From assembly GCA_028532765.1 (NCBI GenBank), contig JAQQAR010000003.1, positions 1-46,411 of the forward strand: 46,411 bases of DNA, read 5' to 3'. Every line of letters begins with the position of its first letter. The first letter of the stretch is position 1. Below the pieces are notes generated by a model. The model ran no database searches. It worked only from the letters and a program-made list of their open reading frames with translations, and was not told where the DNA came from. Origin of the DNA: Sphaerochaetaceae bacterium (GTDB lineage: Bacteria > Spirochaetota > Spirochaetia > Sphaerochaetales > Sphaerochaetaceae). A program made the translations under genes and the position numbers. Shown one piece after another: positions 8,845-17,632 of this stretch.

Positions 8845-8961
8845 GGCTGAACCATACAACAACACCGCTGAAAGTTCAATCCATTATGAGATTGCAGCAC
8901 CACCGCAAACAAACGATTTTCATCTAATAGATAGGGTTCTACTTTACCAACGAGACAAAAA

Positions 8962-8978
8962 ATTGGTACGGTACCAAT
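8962..8978. promoter_or_regulatory. Perfect 8-1-8 palindrome just before the Na/Pi transporter start
   Basis: ATTGGTAC-G-GTACCAAT is a perfect inverted repeat with a one-base centre. It ends three bases before the ATG at 8982, where a ribosome site would be expected and none is visible. A one-base loop cannot form a hairpin with full arms, so a dimeric DNA-binding protein site is more likely than an RNA structure. Confidence 0.5.
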
Positions 8979-8981
8979 GAT

Positions 8982-10721
8982 ATGAATACCATTGTGATCT
9001 TTTTCCAGATTGTCGGCAGCTTGGGTCTTTTCCTGTTTGGAATAAAACTCCTTAGTGAAGGCCTCCAGAAGACTGCCGGTGACAAGATGAAGGCAGTCCT
9101 TAAACTCATGACTAAAAACCGGTTGGTATCCATCCTTACCGGTATTCTCATTACCATAATCATCCAGAGTTCTTCAGCAACAACGGTCATGGTAGTAAGT
9201 TTTGTCAACGCAGGACTGATGGGGCTTACCCAAGCCATCGGAGTCATCCTCGGTGCAAACATCGGTACCACATTTACCGGTTGGTTGGTGGCACTGTTGG
9301 GATTCAAGCTCGATATCACCGTTCTGGCACTCATTTCTATTGCCTTTGCCGGTCCATTGATGTTCAGCAAGAAAGCACAGCAGCGTGACATCGCAGACGT
9401 TTTACTGGGATTCGGCATTCTCTTCCTCGGCCTGAATTTCATGAGCCATTCAATCCCGGACATTACCGGTAATGTGGATGCCTTGGCATTCCTGTCTGCG
9501 ATCAACAATGATACGCTCTGGATTAATCTTCTCTGTATCATTCTTGGAACTGTTATTACCATTGTTGTTCAGTCTTCCTCAGCTGCCATGGCAATGACCC
9601 TTACCATGGCATACAACGGATGGCTTGGTGTTACTGCAGCGGCTGCCATGATTCTTGGCTCCAATATCGGAACAACCATCACCGCGTACCTCGCTTCCAT
9701 CGGAACGAGCACTACTGCAAAACGTGCTGCTTGGGCACATATCATTTTCAACGTCTTTGGTAGCTTGATATCCTTGGCCCTATTCCACCCGCTATTGACG
9801 TTTGTCAATTGGATTACGCCCGGCAATATCTATGCACTATCCGGCACAGCCCTCAGTAGTCAACTGCCACTCTTTCTTGCCATGTTCCACACGGTATTCA
9901 ATGTTATCAACACCGTCATTTTCTTCCCATTCGTTAATCAATATGCCAGATTCATCAAGCGCCTCGTACCTGCAAAGGCTGAGTATGACGAAGGAACCTA
10001 CCACTTCAAATATATCGGTGGTATCTTCATTGACAGTCCTGAAATCTACATGTTGGCGATCAGAGATGAAATAAAGAAGATGGCAAACCTTGCTTGTAAT
10101 ATGCTTACCCGCTATCGTGGTATGTTCAACAACCCAAGCGCAAACATGGAGAGTGATATCCAGGCAATGAAAAAGGACGAGGAGTATGCCGACCAGATGC
10201 AGGAACAACTTTCTGATTTCTGCGTACACCTTCTGCAGGACTCCCAAACTCCTACCAATGCATCTTCCCTCAACTGCCTTATCAGAGTCATGGATGAACT
10301 GGAGTCGGTAACCGACAGTTGCTTCAACCTGACCATGCTCAGCCAGAGACGATTTGCCCAAGGATGGGTCTTCGATGAGGAGACTGACAAGGACCTCAAG
10401 GCTTACCAGCAGATTGTTCAGGACTTCCTTGACTACATCCGTGACCGGATGGATAAGACCCTTACCAAAGCCGAGATGCAGATGGCCAATGAGTATGAGG
10501 AACAGATCAACAGCTACCGTAACCGGCTGAGCGAAACCGTCCAGGAACGGCTGAGTGAAGGAAAGGCTGATGTACGCGTAGAGCTCTTGATCCTTGAGAA
10601 AATCAGGCACCTTGAGCATATCGGTGACTACTGCACCAATATTGCCGAAGCCTACCACCAGGCAGTGAAACATACTCCGATGTTGCAAAAACGCAGTAAC
10701 AAGAGTGTTTCAAGCCTGTAA
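8982..10721 (+). CDS. Na+/phosphate cotransporter with C-terminal PhoU-like domain
   Basis: A 579-residue member of the NptA/YjbB branch of the PNaS family. The membrane half (residues ~1-320) has two inverted repeats, each with the QSSSA signature (IIIQSSSATTV and VVQSSSAAMAM), and each followed by a GANIGTT / GSNIGTT motif. The cytoplasmic half (~residues 350-560) is helical and acidic, and ends in ILEKIRHLEHIGDYCTNIAEA, typical of PhoU-like helical bundles. It should import or export inorganic phosphate using the sodium gradient. The start codon lacks a ribosome site and follows a palindrome. A strong terminator lies 26 bases after the stop. It is divergent from prs, and phosphate supply and PRPP synthesis are plausibly linked, though this is inference. 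Confidence 0.92.
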   Translation: MNTIVIFFQIVGSLGLFLFGIKLLSEGLQKTAGDKMKAVLKLMTKNRLVSILTGILITIIIQSSSATTVMVVSFVNAGLMGLTQAIGVILGANIGTTFTGWLVALLGFKLDITVLALISIAFAGPLMFSKKAQQRDIADVLLGFGILFLGLNFMSHSIPDITGNVDALAFLSAINNDTLWINLLCIILGTVITIVVQSSSAAMAMTLTMAYNGWLGVTAAAAMILGSNIGTTITAYLASIGTSTTAKRAAWAHIIFNVFGSLISLALFHPLLTFVNWITPGNIYALSGTALSSQLPLFLAMFHTVFNVINTVIFFPFVNQYARFIKRLVPAKAEYDEGTYHFKYIGGIFIDSPEIYMLAIRDEIKKMANLACNMLTRYRGMFNNPSANMESDIQAMKKDEEYADQMQEQLSDFCVHLLQDSQTPTNASSLNCLIRVMDELESVTDSCFNLTMLSQRRFAQGWVFDEETDKDLKAYQQIVQDFLDYIRDRMDKTLTKAEMQMANEYEEQINSYRNRLSETVQERLSEGKADVRVELLILEKIRHLEHIGDYCTNIAEAYHQAVKHTPMLQKRSNKSVSSL

Positions 10722-10747
10722 ACATTTCTTTTAAGACCATATGAAAG

Positions 10748-10769
10748 AAGGACCCTGGGGTCCTTTTTT
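10748..10769 (+). terminator. Rho-independent terminator of the Na/Pi transporter gene
   Basis: AAGGACC-CTGG-GGTCCTT is a 7-bp GC-rich stem with a 4-base loop, running directly into a T-tract (TTTTC), 26 bases after the stop codon at 10721. It also separates this gene from the convergent argH. Confidence 0.9.
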
Positions 10770-10792
10770 CTTGTTTATTCTCTTTTGGTATC

Positions 10793-12166
10793 CTAGTACA
10801 GGACAGTCTCAACCCCTTCCAGTCCACTAAGCTCCTGATATGCTTTCTCAAAACTGGCAAGCACATCATCACACCCGCTTTTCATCAGGGAGACGAAGAG
10901 CTGGTCTTCATCCAAGCCAAGGTTACCCGTGGTTCCGATACTGCTTCTGTTCATGATGGTCTGCAGGGGATCAGCCTTAGCGACCTGCTCAAGATGCAAC
11001 CCTACATCCTTGTAGGTATCACGGAAATTCTTTCCTTCAAGCACTCCCTGGAGGACCACATCGGTGGCATACAGCTCAGGGGTACAACCTGCGATCAAGG
11101 CATCTTCATTGACTTGTAGTCCATCCATCATCCTGCCGAAAATCTGCACCAACTGCCATGTGGCCTTTGTTCCAGTCAGCAGCGGCTCCTTGGTATCCTG
11201 GAAATCACGGTTGTAGCCGGAGGGGAGACTCCTGATAATCGATTTTACCCTTGCCGCGCAACTGGAAACCACCGAGGAGCGACTTCTTGCAAGTTCGAGT
11301 CCATCAGGATTCTTCTTCTGTGGCATGATGGAAGAACCTGTACAGAGCTCCTTGGGAAGGGAGAAATACCCAAACTCAGGGAGGGTGAACAGGATCAAGT
11401 CCTGGGCAAGCTTGCTCAGGGTAAGTGCAATATAATCACAACCATCGAGAAGGATTGCCTCAAACTTACCCCTGCTGTTGTTTGCATACAGGACATTGTT
11501 CTGCACACGGGTGAAGCCCATCTGCTCGGCAGTGAATTGCCTATCCAACGGCAGGGGGACACCATAACTGGCTGCAGAGCCAAGTGGGCTCTGGTCGAAC
11601 AGCCAAGAGAGGTGCATCAAATGCTGTGCCTCATCATAAAGCTCCTCAGCATAACTTGCTGCCCAGAGACCAAGGGAAGATGGCATGGCAATCTGCATAT
11701 GGGTGCGCCCCGGCATGGGAACCTCTGCATACTTCTCTGCAAAGGAGAGCAGAGTCTCACAGAGCTCTCCAGTAGCCCTGCAGAGCTTTAGGGTGAATTC
11801 ACGCATCCAAATTCTCAGGGCAGTCTGTACCTGGTCATTCCTACTCCGTCCTGTATGAATTTTCTTTCCTACCTCACCATACTCTTCGGTCAGGAACCCC
11901 TCGATAGCCGTATGGCAATCTTCATTCTCCTTGGTAATGGGAAATGAGTCTTCCATTTTAAGGGAAATGATTTTTTGCAAACCCTCTTCCAGGGATGCAA
12001 TTTCCTCTGCATCCAGAATTCCTATTTGATGCAATCCTCGTGCATGAGCGATTGAACCCAGGCAATCGGCGATAACCAATTGCTGGTCCAGAATGTAATC
12101 GTTGCTGACGGTGAATTCTTCCATCAAGGAATCGAGTGAATAATCTTTCTGCCAAAGCTTGGACAT
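10793..12166 (-). CDS. argH: Argininosuccinate lyase
   Basis: Splits argininosuccinate into arginine and fumarate, the last step of arginine synthesis. The 457-residue length is normal. Family motifs are present in order: TGRSRNDQV (residues 105-113), GRTHMQIA (about 153-160, with the conserved His), and the fumarase/aspartase superfamily signature GSSIMPQKKNPD (277-288) with the catalytic Ser loop. Start ATG 12166 has GGAGG ten bases upstream. No other arginine gene is adjacent: the neighbours are the convergent phosphate transporter and a divergent lipoprotein gene, so it appears to be transcribed alone. Confidence 0.96.
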   Translation of the reverse strand: MSKLWQKDYSLDSLMEEFTVSNDYILDQQLVIADCLGSIAHARGLHQIGILDAEEIASLEEGLQKIISLKMEDSFPITKENEDCHTAIEGFLTEEYGEVGKKIHTGRSRNDQVQTALRIWMREFTLKLCRATGELCETLLSFAEKYAEVPMPGRTHMQIAMPSSLGLWAASYAEELYDEAQHLMHLSWLFDQSPLGSAASYGVPLPLDRQFTAEQMGFTRVQNNVLYANNSRGKFEAILLDGCDYIALTLSKLAQDLILFTLPEFGYFSLPKELCTGSSIMPQKKNPDGLELARSRSSVVSSCAARVKSIIRSLPSGYNRDFQDTKEPLLTGTKATWQLVQIFGRMMDGLQVNEDALIAGCTPELYATDVVLQGVLEGKNFRDTYKDVGLHLEQVAKADPLQTIMNRSSIGTTGNLGLDEDQLFVSLMKSGCDDVLASFEKAYQELSGLEGVETVLY

Positions 12167-12258
12167 GTGTGTGCAGCCTCCATGAATGAGGAAAGTCTAT
12201 TGGCTATCACCATGCCTGTCAATTGAAGCAAAGACACATCATTCATGACTTCAGTACT

Positions 12259-13209
12259 ATGAGATATTTTGTACTTGCCATATTACTTACCATTTTTCTC
12301 TGCATTGGATGTGGATGCGACCACCAAGGCCCTAGTCCTATCAATCTACTGGGTGCAGTAGACAGTACGCCCCCTACCCTGCTGGCAATAAGCTCTCTCG
12401 ACCAGTATTCTGCACTTCTTCTCTTTGATGAGCCCCTGGATGATCATGAGGTCTTCCTCCAAACTAGAGGAAATGGGATTGCAAGCAAGCTGGTAGAACA
12501 GGCTTCCCTGACCATTACTTTCAAGAATGCAATGAGCTTGGGCGAAGCTCTCCCCCTGGAAGGAAGAGTTGAGGACCACAGAGGAAACAGTGCCAGTTTC
12601 TCCCTCCTGCTCTGGGCAAAAAACACCAATCCTCCCTCTCTCTTGATCAACGAAATCTCTACCAAGGGAACCGAGAACAACCCTGACCGCGTGGAAATAT
12701 TCGTGACCAATCGCGGAAATCTTGGAGGGGTAACCTTATTTGCAGGAACCGAACAGGAGTACACCGACCGAATCATCTTCCCTGAGGTGTGGGTCGAGAG
12801 GGGGGATTACCTCGTGGTTGCCTTCTCCAAAGGAGAAATACCCACTGAAACATACCGCTCAGAAAGCCAGGCAGGATTGAGTGCAAATAATGGATGCTTG
12901 ACACTAGCGGTAAGTCCGCAGTGGGATGGGACTCTCCTTGATGCGGCCATATGGGGGAACCATACCACACAAACCCATGAGGGGTTTGGATCAAGATCAC
13001 TTCTAGAACATGTACAGTATCTTGCAGAGAAAGGACATTGGAACAGCAGGGATGCTGGAGGGTCCATCAACAGTAGTGACAGCACTGCCACCAGGACCCT
13101 GTGCAGAGACAGTCAAAAAGATACAAATAGCTTGGATGATTGGTATATTTGCGCTACGCGTAACGCATCATTCGGAAAAAGGAATGCAGAGGAACGCTAC
13201 CTGGAATGA
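12259..13209 (+). CDS. Predicted lipoprotein, possible lamin-tail-like domain
   Basis: A 316-residue product starting MRYFVLAILLTIFLC with a lipobox-like LCIGC (Cys 18) and further Cys at 20, so it is probably lipid-anchored outside the cytoplasm. A first beta-rich part (~residues 35-125) resembles Ig-like domains that often precede lamin-tail domains. The second part begins LLINEISTKG..., followed by DRVEIF and later DAAIWG, a pattern seen in LTD-type beta-sandwiches. The family call is tentative. ATG 12259 is chosen because the signal peptide starts there; a TTG at 12223 would add charged residues before it. No clear ribosome site is seen at either. It converges on trxA. Confidence 0.7.
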   Translation: MRYFVLAILLTIFLCIGCGCDHQGPSPINLLGAVDSTPPTLLAISSLDQYSALLLFDEPLDDHEVFLQTRGNGIASKLVEQASLTITFKNAMSLGEALPLEGRVEDHRGNSASFSLLLWAKNTNPPSLLINEISTKGTENNPDRVEIFVTNRGNLGGVTLFAGTEQEYTDRIIFPEVWVERGDYLVVAFSKGEIPTETYRSESQAGLSANNGCLTLAVSPQWDGTLLDAAIWGNHTTQTHEGFGSRSLLEHVQYLAEKGHWNSRDAGGSINSSDSTATRTLCRDSQKDTNSLDDWYICATRNASFGKRNAEERYLE

Positions 13210-13230
13210 TGGGGGAGTTGCCTCCCCATC
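13208..13230. terminator. Hairpin shared between convergent lipoprotein and trxA genes
   Basis: GATGGGG...CCCCATC forms a 7-bp stem, with a G-T pair extending it, and a ~9-base loop. It sits between the two converging stop codons and overlaps the lipoprotein stop. It has no long T-tract in either direction, so it is a weak terminator at best, or a 3'-end stabiliser. Confidence 0.5.
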
Positions 13231-13233
13231 TCA

Positions 13234-13554
13234 TTACAGATGTTGTTTGACGAATCCTTCAATTACGGAAAGGGAGGCTGCGCCCATTCTCTGGTCAACC
13301 ACCTCTCCATCCTTGAACAGCATCAAGGTGGGGATTGAATTTACATTGAACATGTTTGCGAGGCTTCCTGCCTCGTCCACGTTCACTTTCGCGACTTTCA
13401 GTGTATCAGCATACTTCTGCGCGAGCTGCGATACCGCTGGTCCGATCATTTTACAGGGACCACACCAAGGGGCCCAGAAATCCACCAATACCAGCTTATC
13501 AGCCTGGAGTATTTCCTCTTTGAAGTTGTCGTCAGTTACGATCATTTCACTCAT
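13234..13554 (-). CDS. trxA: Thioredoxin
   Basis: A 106-residue classic thioredoxin with the WCGPC active site (Cys 31 and Cys 34), the preceding LVDFWAPW strand, the buried Asp of VLVDF, and the cis-proline loop SIPTLMLF. It reduces protein disulfides in the cytoplasm using electrons from thioredoxin reductase, which is not in the window. Start ATG 13554 follows GAGGAG at 8 bases. It is transcribed away from the dioxygenase gene 70 bases upstream on the same strand and converges on the lipoprotein gene. Confidence 0.96.
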   Translation of the reverse strand: MSEMIVTDDNFKEEILQADKLVLVDFWAPWCGPCKMIGPAVSQLAQKYADTLKVAKVNVDEAGSLANMFNVNSIPTLMLFKDGEVVDQRMGAASLSVIEGFVKQHL

Positions 13555-13624
13555 TGGTTTTGCTCCTCATCTAGCTAGCATAGTAGCGGCAAATAGACAA
13601 AAAAGAAAGGGAGAATCCTCACAA

Positions 13625-14392
13625 TCAACTCCAGTGGAAGGCAACCGCCCTGCGTTCAATGATCTTGTCATCGAAAATCAAGTCAGCTGCCCCACCGGCA
13701 AGGGACTGGCAGACGAGCAGTGGCAGCAGGTGTTCCTCTCTTGGGTGACAATATCTGGCATAGGGAGCTCTTTCCCATTGGATCAATGCCTGCTTCCTGT
13801 TCTGGGTTGCAGTATCCATACAGCAAGTCTCAATGAGGAAGTCCTGGAATGCATGGTTCTGTTCATCATCCTCTCTCCAGAATTGCCGCATGTTATGAAA
13901 CGAAAATCCTGAACCAATAAAGAGAATATCTTCATCAAGCAAGGGCCTGAGTTTCTCACCCAGTCGCCAGTGTTCAGCAGCTGAGAGTGAAGAGAGAAGT
14001 GAGATCTGTATGGTGGGAATGGAGGCATCAGGATACATCAGGCTGAGTGGAATGAACATTCCATGGTCAAAACCACGTTTCTCATCCAAGACAGCGTTAC
14101 CGAGCAGATCTGCGATCTTCTTGGCGAGAGCAGGACTACCCATAGCTGGGTAGGTAATCTCATATGCTTCTTTAGGAAAGCCATAATAGTCATACAGCAA
14201 TGGAGGGCTTGGGGAAGCAGTAAGTGTGGGGATCTCTTCCTCCCAATGAGCACTCACCACGACGATGGCCTTTGGCCGTGGCAGATCTTCTCCAAGCTGT
14301 CTCATGAACCGTACCATCGCTCTATGAGAAGGGTCACCCAGGAGGGGAAGCGGTCCCCCACCATGAGAAAGATAGACAACGTTCGCTTTCAT
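13625..14392 (-). CDS. Class III extradiol dioxygenase family protein (LigB/YgiD, DODA-like)
   Basis: A 255-residue protein with the class III ring-cleaving dioxygenase layout: LSHGGGPLPLLGD (first metal-ligand His), VVSAHWE (second His), the FDHGMFIPL segment, IQISL, and GSGFSFHNMR near residue 160. Plant and bacterial homologues cleave DOPA or related catechols with Fe(II) or Zn(II). In an anaerobe an oxygen-dependent role is doubtful, so the substrate is open. The start is placed at ATG 14392 because GGAGG lies 6 bases upstream and the family begins here; a longer frame to 14509 would run into the upstream methyltransferase gene. The two genes are likely cotranscribed. Confidence 0.85.
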   Translation of the reverse strand: MKANVVYLSHGGGPLPLLGDPSHRAMVRFMRQLGEDLPRPKAIVVVSAHWEEEIPTLTASPSPPLLYDYYGFPKEAYEITYPAMGSPALAKKIADLLGNAVLDEKRGFDHGMFIPLSLMYPDASIPTIQISLLSSLSAAEHWRLGEKLRPLLDEDILFIGSGFSFHNMRQFWREDDEQNHAFQDFLIETCCMDTATQNRKQALIQWERAPYARYCHPREEHLLPLLVCQSLAGGAADLIFDDKIIERRAVAFHWS

Positions 14393-14459
14393 CCATTTCC
14401 TCCCTTTCCCTGCCAGTATACACCAGGATATTGCAAAAGGACAGCAAACCAGTAGGACC

Positions 14460-15104
14460 TTATGAACGCGAAAAGAACATGAGATTACGGTCAATGATCG
14501 TATAGTCACAGGAGAGGATGTTTTTCGCTATCCAGGCAATCGTTTCTTCATGGTAGAAAAATACGTGGGTGGCATCATTCTTGTAATGCCAGCGATCGAA
14601 CCCGATTTGGTCGGGAATCAACGTCGTTCTACAATACAAGGTTCCTCTTGGTTCCAACAATCCTAAGAGTTGGCAAAATGCTGTCTTGGGAGTATGGAAG
14701 TGCTCAATTACCTCACAGGCAACAATGAAACGATACTGCGCTTCCAAGACAGATAGATCGGGGTGGAAAAACGGATCGTAGAGATACATACTGTACCCAC
14801 GTTCTGCAAGCATGTGAGAGATAACAGGCCCACTTCCGGCTCCAAAATCCAGTCCTTTATGGGAAGGGTTCTGTCTTGATTCGATCAGATCCACCAAAGG
14901 CCGTACAAAATTCTGATATCGGGGATCATGCACATCATTGTTATGCCCAAGATAGAAATCCCATTCCTCTTTTGGACCAAGTAACTGGTCCCGGTCCATG
15001 GATATACCCTTACAAATGGGGCAATGGGCATAGGACGACGGGCCAGTCTGTATCAAGGGAATTGCTGGATAGTGGCAAAGGGGACAATCTTGGGTTTTGT
15101 GCAT
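14460..15104 (-). CDS. Class I SAM-dependent methyltransferase with N-terminal zinc ribbon
   Basis: A 214-residue protein opening with CPLCHYP and CPICKG, two CxxC knuckles that would bind one zinc. A Rossmann methyltransferase core follows: GLDFGAGSGPV (SAM-binding glycine loop), LYDPFF (acidic end of strand 2) and ACEVIEHFHTP (post-II/strand 4 region), typical of Methyltransf_23-like enzymes. The methyl acceptor is unknown. ATG 15104 is chosen over 15119 because it has a GGGTGGGG stretch just upstream. It precedes the dioxygenase gene on the same strand by about 70 bases. The 5' side faces a 250-base gap before the divergent rnr. Confidence 0.85.
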   Translation of the reverse strand: MHKTQDCPLCHYPAIPLIQTGPSSYAHCPICKGISMDRDQLLGPKEEWDFYLGHNNDVHDPRYQNFVRPLVDLIESRQNPSHKGLDFGAGSGPVISHMLAERGYSMYLYDPFFHPDLSVLEAQYRFIVACEVIEHFHTPKTAFCQLLGLLEPRGTLYCRTTLIPDQIGFDRWHYKNDATHVFFYHEETIAWIAKNILSCDYTIIDRNLMFFSRS

Positions 15105-15360
15105 GCCCCACCCTACCATAATCAGGGTTCCCTGTCATTGGGAGACGAGCTTGGAAAATTTCCTTCTCTTTGGTGGAACATGAATTTGGTGGTGCGTGCA
15201 TGAGAGTTCATTCCCATTCACTATGCATCTTGCTCATGCTACAGCCACCACACTCGAAAGAAAGGTATGATACAGCAGATTTTGCGTGCTACACTATATT
15301 CAGGCTATGAGAGAAACAGATACTTGAAAACAAGCTGACTGGAACCAAGGAGCAAACACC

Positions 15361-17373
15361 GTGCCCAAGAAGACTGACACAAATAACAACGTGAAACGAA
15401 CCAAGAAATCCACACGAACACAAAAAACAAAGGGTAAAGTGATAAAGGGTACCCTTTCTGTCCACGCAAAGGGATTCGGTTTCGTGCTCGTAAAGAAAGG
15501 AACTGACATCTTCATCCCTTTGGAACATATGCTGAATGCCATGGATGGAGACTATGTCTCAGTTGAGATTGTAAAAAAAGTACCTAAAAAGAATCCAGAA
15601 GGAAGAATTCTCAAGATCCTCACCTTGCAGAACAACGAGATAATCGGTGTCTTTAAAAGCAGTAAGGAAGGAGGATCGGTCATCCCGAGCGATGAGCGAT
15701 ACAACAATCCTATCATCATTCCAAAGAACTCCTTATCTTCGCCTAAGGTGGGGAGAAAACCAAAGAATGGTGAGTTTGTCGTGATCATGAGAACAGGTTG
15801 GAACGAGAATGACCATACCGTAACAGGGAAGATCATCGATATCTTGGGGAAGCCAGAGAACAAGGAGATGGACCTCCTCTTGGTTGCTCGGAACAACGAC
15901 CTGACAATTCCATTCCCCCCTCAAGTGAATAAGGCACTGACAGGGCTACCTGAGTTTGATCTGCAAAAAGAGCTGAGGATTCGCGAAGACTTCCGTTCAG
16001 TCCCCTGTTTCACCATCGACCCGGAATCTGCAAAGGATTTTGATGATGCCATCTCCCTTGTCCAATTGGATAACGGCCGTTTTGAGCTGGGGGTGCATAT
16101 TGCAGATGTGTCCCATTATGTACTTGAGGGATCGGCAATTGACAAGGAAGCATATGAACGGGGAACCTCCGTCTATTTCGTCAATAACGTAATACCAATG
16201 CTTCCTGAGCGGCTGTCCAATGATCTTTGCAGCCTCAAGCCAAACACTGATCGCCTTGCGTTCTCCGTGATCATGGAAATCGATTCCCGCGGTATTGTGC
16301 AGAAATATAGGATCAGGGAAACCGTTATCAGGAGTGCTGTCCGATTTACCTATGAAGAGGTTGAAGCAATCATTGAAGGAAAGAAGCATTCACATGCAAA
16401 GACCATTCATCTTATGCAGATGCTCTCCCTTATCCTTCGTAGGTCGAGGGAAGAGATGGGCTCTATCGATTTCGACATCTCTGAAGCGGCAATCTCTCTT
16501 GATGAACAGGGAGTTCCCTATTCGATCAGGCCACGCGAGAGAATTGAATCAAATCGGTTGATAGAGGAGTTTATGCTTGTTGCAAACCGTATTGTTGCCA
16601 GTCATATTGCCAAAAAATCTACTAAAAGGAATCCTAAGCCATTTGTCTATCGAGTACATGAAAAGCCGGACAAGGAGTCAATACAAAGCTTCCTTGACCT
16701 CCTTGAACGGTTGGGACTGAAATATCAACTCGACAAGGAAGTGCAATCGGATGATTACAGGAAAATCCTCGACATCATAGAAAACCTTGACTACAAGTAC
16801 TTTATAGAGAAAGTTGCCCTCAGATCCATGACAAAAGCCTACTACAGCACAAAAAATGAAGGGCACTTTGGTTTGGCTTTTGACGCCTACACCCACTTCA
16901 CATCCCCTATAAGAAGGTACTCCGATTTGGTGGTACATCGTTTGTTGAAATACTATGCGAGCAAGGAAAAAGACAAGAAGGGAGCAACGAAAGGTGAAGC
17001 TGTGACCTTGTCCAAGAAGCTGGATTCCATCTGTACGCACTGTTCAGAGCGGGAGATTCGCGCAACCCAGGCTGAACGTGAATTCATCAAGATCAAATCG
17101 ATGGAGTTCCTCTCCTCAAAGGTAGGAGAGACGTACGAGGGAATCATCTCTGGTATGGCAAGCTTTGGAATGTTTGTAGAGCTCTCACACTATGTTATAG
17201 AGGGATTGGTGCATGTCTCAGAGCTCAAAGATGACCACTATGATTTCGATAAGGAGGAGTTCACCCTCACCGGGCGCAAGACTGGAAAGGTCTACCGAAT
17301 GGGGGACGCGGTTACCATCAAGATCAAGAGTGTGTCCAAAGAGGAGAAACGGGCAGACTTCTTGCTTGTATGA
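15361..17373 (+). CDS. rnr: Ribonuclease R
   Basis: A 670-residue 3'-5' exoribonuclease of the RNase II/R family, acting in mRNA and structured RNA decay. It has a Lys-rich N-terminus (residues 1-30) and two cold-shock/OB domains (~30-190). The RNB catalytic core has the metal-binding cluster DPESAKDFDDAI (Asp 220, 226, 228 and 229), and YFVNNVIPMLPE, RSMTKAYYS and FTSPIRRYSD follow. A C-terminal S1 domain (~residues 585-665) includes GETYEGIISGMASFGMFVEL. The length is shorter than E. coli RNase R but normal for other phyla. The start is GTG at 15361 with AAGGAG 8 bases upstream. A terminator follows at 17382. Confidence 0.95.
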   Translation: MPKKTDTNNNVKRTKKSTRTQKTKGKVIKGTLSVHAKGFGFVLVKKGTDIFIPLEHMLNAMDGDYVSVEIVKKVPKKNPEGRILKILTLQNNEIIGVFKSSKEGGSVIPSDERYNNPIIIPKNSLSSPKVGRKPKNGEFVVIMRTGWNENDHTVTGKIIDILGKPENKEMDLLLVARNNDLTIPFPPQVNKALTGLPEFDLQKELRIREDFRSVPCFTIDPESAKDFDDAISLVQLDNGRFELGVHIADVSHYVLEGSAIDKEAYERGTSVYFVNNVIPMLPERLSNDLCSLKPNTDRLAFSVIMEIDSRGIVQKYRIRETVIRSAVRFTYEEVEAIIEGKKHSHAKTIHLMQMLSLILRRSREEMGSIDFDISEAAISLDEQGVPYSIRPRERIESNRLIEEFMLVANRIVASHIAKKSTKRNPKPFVYRVHEKPDKESIQSFLDLLERLGLKYQLDKEVQSDDYRKILDIIENLDYKYFIEKVALRSMTKAYYSTKNEGHFGLAFDAYTHFTSPIRRYSDLVVHRLLKYYASKEKDKKGATKGEAVTLSKKLDSICTHCSEREIRATQAEREFIKIKSMEFLSSKVGETYEGIISGMASFGMFVELSHYVIEGLVHVSELKDDHYDFDKEEFTLTGRKTGKVYRMGDAVTIKIKSVSKEEKRADFLLV

Positions 17374-17381
17374 CTGTGAGC

Positions 17382-17415
17382 ATCATCACAGTAACGATTC
17401 CAGTGATGATTTTTT
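17382..17415 (+). terminator. Rho-independent terminator after rnr
   Basis: ATCATCAC (17382-17389) pairs with GTGATGAT (17403-17410) around a 13-base loop and runs straight into TTTTT. It begins nine bases after the rnr stop codon. The stem is AT-rich, so efficiency may be moderate. Confidence 0.75.
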
Positions 17416-17632
17416 CAGATCAACAACATCCACCTATCATCATCCGATTAGTATGGACTGAGTATACTTCTTTCATATTACAGGTTTTTGCTTATGCACT
17501 ATATGGCTTGGATAACTGGAACCAAAATGAGAAGATACCATCTACACGATTGTCAGTATCAGGAAGAGAAAAAACCGTCTTCCTGTATCAATGAAGGGAG
17601 TACTGTACATATATGGAGATGAGGAAAGAGTG

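Noticed and set aside
15122..15360. tRNA or small RNA in the gap before rnr
   Set aside because: No cloverleaf or T-arm consensus seen; only a weak TATATT promoter-like element.
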